This document shows positions 63,370 to 64,000 of a stretch of 64,000 nucleotides of DNA, piece by piece. The notes below the pieces were generated by a model. It did not search any database. It had not been told where the DNA came from and worked only from the letters and a program-made list of their open reading frames with translations. This DNA is from Istiophorus platypterus (lineage: Eukaryota > Chordata > Actinopteri > Istiophoriformes > Istiophoridae), in assembly GCA_016859345.1 (NCBI GenBank), contig JADGDC010000120.1:1-64000 (forward strand). The letters run 5' to 3'. Every line of letters starts with the position of its first letter. Position 1 is the first letter of the stretch. Both the position numbers and the translations under genes were made by a program.

Positions 63370-64000
63370 TGTTTTGTTAGACAGCCTTTTCCCGCATGTT
63401 CGTTTGTGAAAGAGGAGCCAGAGCCAGTTCGATCTTAAATGTAGCTTAATTCAGCAATGATCAGGTTCAGATTACAGAGCTCCGGGTCTCATTCGCTTCC
63501 CTGACAGCAACAGAGTCCCCGTCAGTTCACGAAGTCTGACAACCTATCTATCCCTGGACCCGCTTGATATACTATTACAATGCGTCACGAATGTAGGTGG
63601 ATTTCTGGTCTGCTTGGTCGCTCCCAGTTTTTTGTTGACCTCTCCCAGTCTGCTGTTTTTGTCCTTCTATGGCGCTGTCAATCTTCCCTCCAGCAGCAGT
63701 GGTGGAAGTTACATCTGAGGGGTACCTGCTGATAAACAGGAGTTGCACACCGCCACAATTTCTCCCCTCTGCCCTGCTGCCTGTCTCGGGATATGCTATC
63801 TATGCCTTCTTTCTGATACCCTTGTTATGCATTCTAGGGAACAGGCCGTACTGACCGTGCCTCATAGTGGCTCTTTTCTCTGGGTTACACAATCATTCAG
63901 CTCCGTACATTCTGTATATCCTTCTAGGTAATCAAGTTTATAAGAAACACTTATTATTCCGATTAACCATGATTTCAAACATTTAGATATAATTTTAGTA
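63370..64000 (+). mobile_element. retroviral LTR-like segment, unit 6 (cut by window end)
   Basis: Only the U3-like first 630 bp are present. It has 'gagccagagccag' near 63415, where the others read 'gagccggagtcag'. Confidence 0.4.

Larger units (their letters stand above)
62037..64000. repeat. tandem unit 6, cut by window end
   Basis: Start of a sixth copy holding the AT-rich segment, the lectin-neck remnant and the first 630 bp of the LTR-like segment. The array therefore continues to the right of the window. Confidence 0.95.

Noticed and set aside
2021..64000. rDNA, histone or satellite array
   Set aside because: No rRNA, tRNA or histone sequence, and the unit is far longer and more complex than classical satellites.
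1..64000. CRISPR array, operons or other prokaryotic systems
   Set aside because: Introns, LINEs, vertebrate-type transporter exons and dinucleotide microsatellites make the window clearly eukaryotic; no short regular repeat-spacer pattern exists.

Overview
This window is eukaryotic, almost certainly from a teleost fish. It has intron-split exons of slc26a11, an Expander/RTE-type LINE ending in the fish-typical tail that follows 'ggcgacccctaaaggg', abundant (CA)n and (CT)n microsatellites, and a foldback repeat of a kind common in teleost introns. There is no bacterial-style gene organisation. Most long reading frames are chance frames or microsatellite translations.

The main structure is a head-to-tail tandem array with a period of about 11.4 kb. 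Units start at 2021, 13408, 24821, 36220, 50636 and 62037. The first five are complete and the sixth is cut by the window end. Unit lengths are 11387, 11413, 11399, 14416 and 11401 bp. The 14.4 kb unit is an ordinary unit carrying an extra 3.0 kb LINE flanked by an 18-bp target-site duplication. Copies look near-identical by eye; most differences are homopolymer-length or short indels.

Each unit reads, left to right: an AT/CA-rich segment; a plus-strand remnant resembling the coiled-coil neck of a fish C-type-lectin-like receptor; a retroviral LTR-like segment of about 1 kb with TATA-like and AATAAA signals; exon-like stretches I could not identify; a long spacer with microsatellites; and a minus-strand, 5'-truncated slc26a11 in eight recognisable exon blocks (anion-transporter core plus STAS domain, ending in a stop). 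The slc26a11 copies share a frameshift, internal deletions and a damaged splice acceptor, so a pseudogene appears to have been amplified. Nothing in the unit is convincingly an intact protein-coding gene.

Units 1-5 each end at a short RTE derivative of about 690 bp, in which the 3' end of the element is joined directly to its 5' endonuclease region. The element at the left edge of the window (1-2020) is longer and has intact endonuclease coding. It shares a diagnostic 38-bp deletion with the 5' halves of the junction elements. This suggests the array was founded by a rearrangement between two RTE copies, one on each side of the original 11-kb segment, and later spread by unequal exchange. One unit then received a new RTE insertion.
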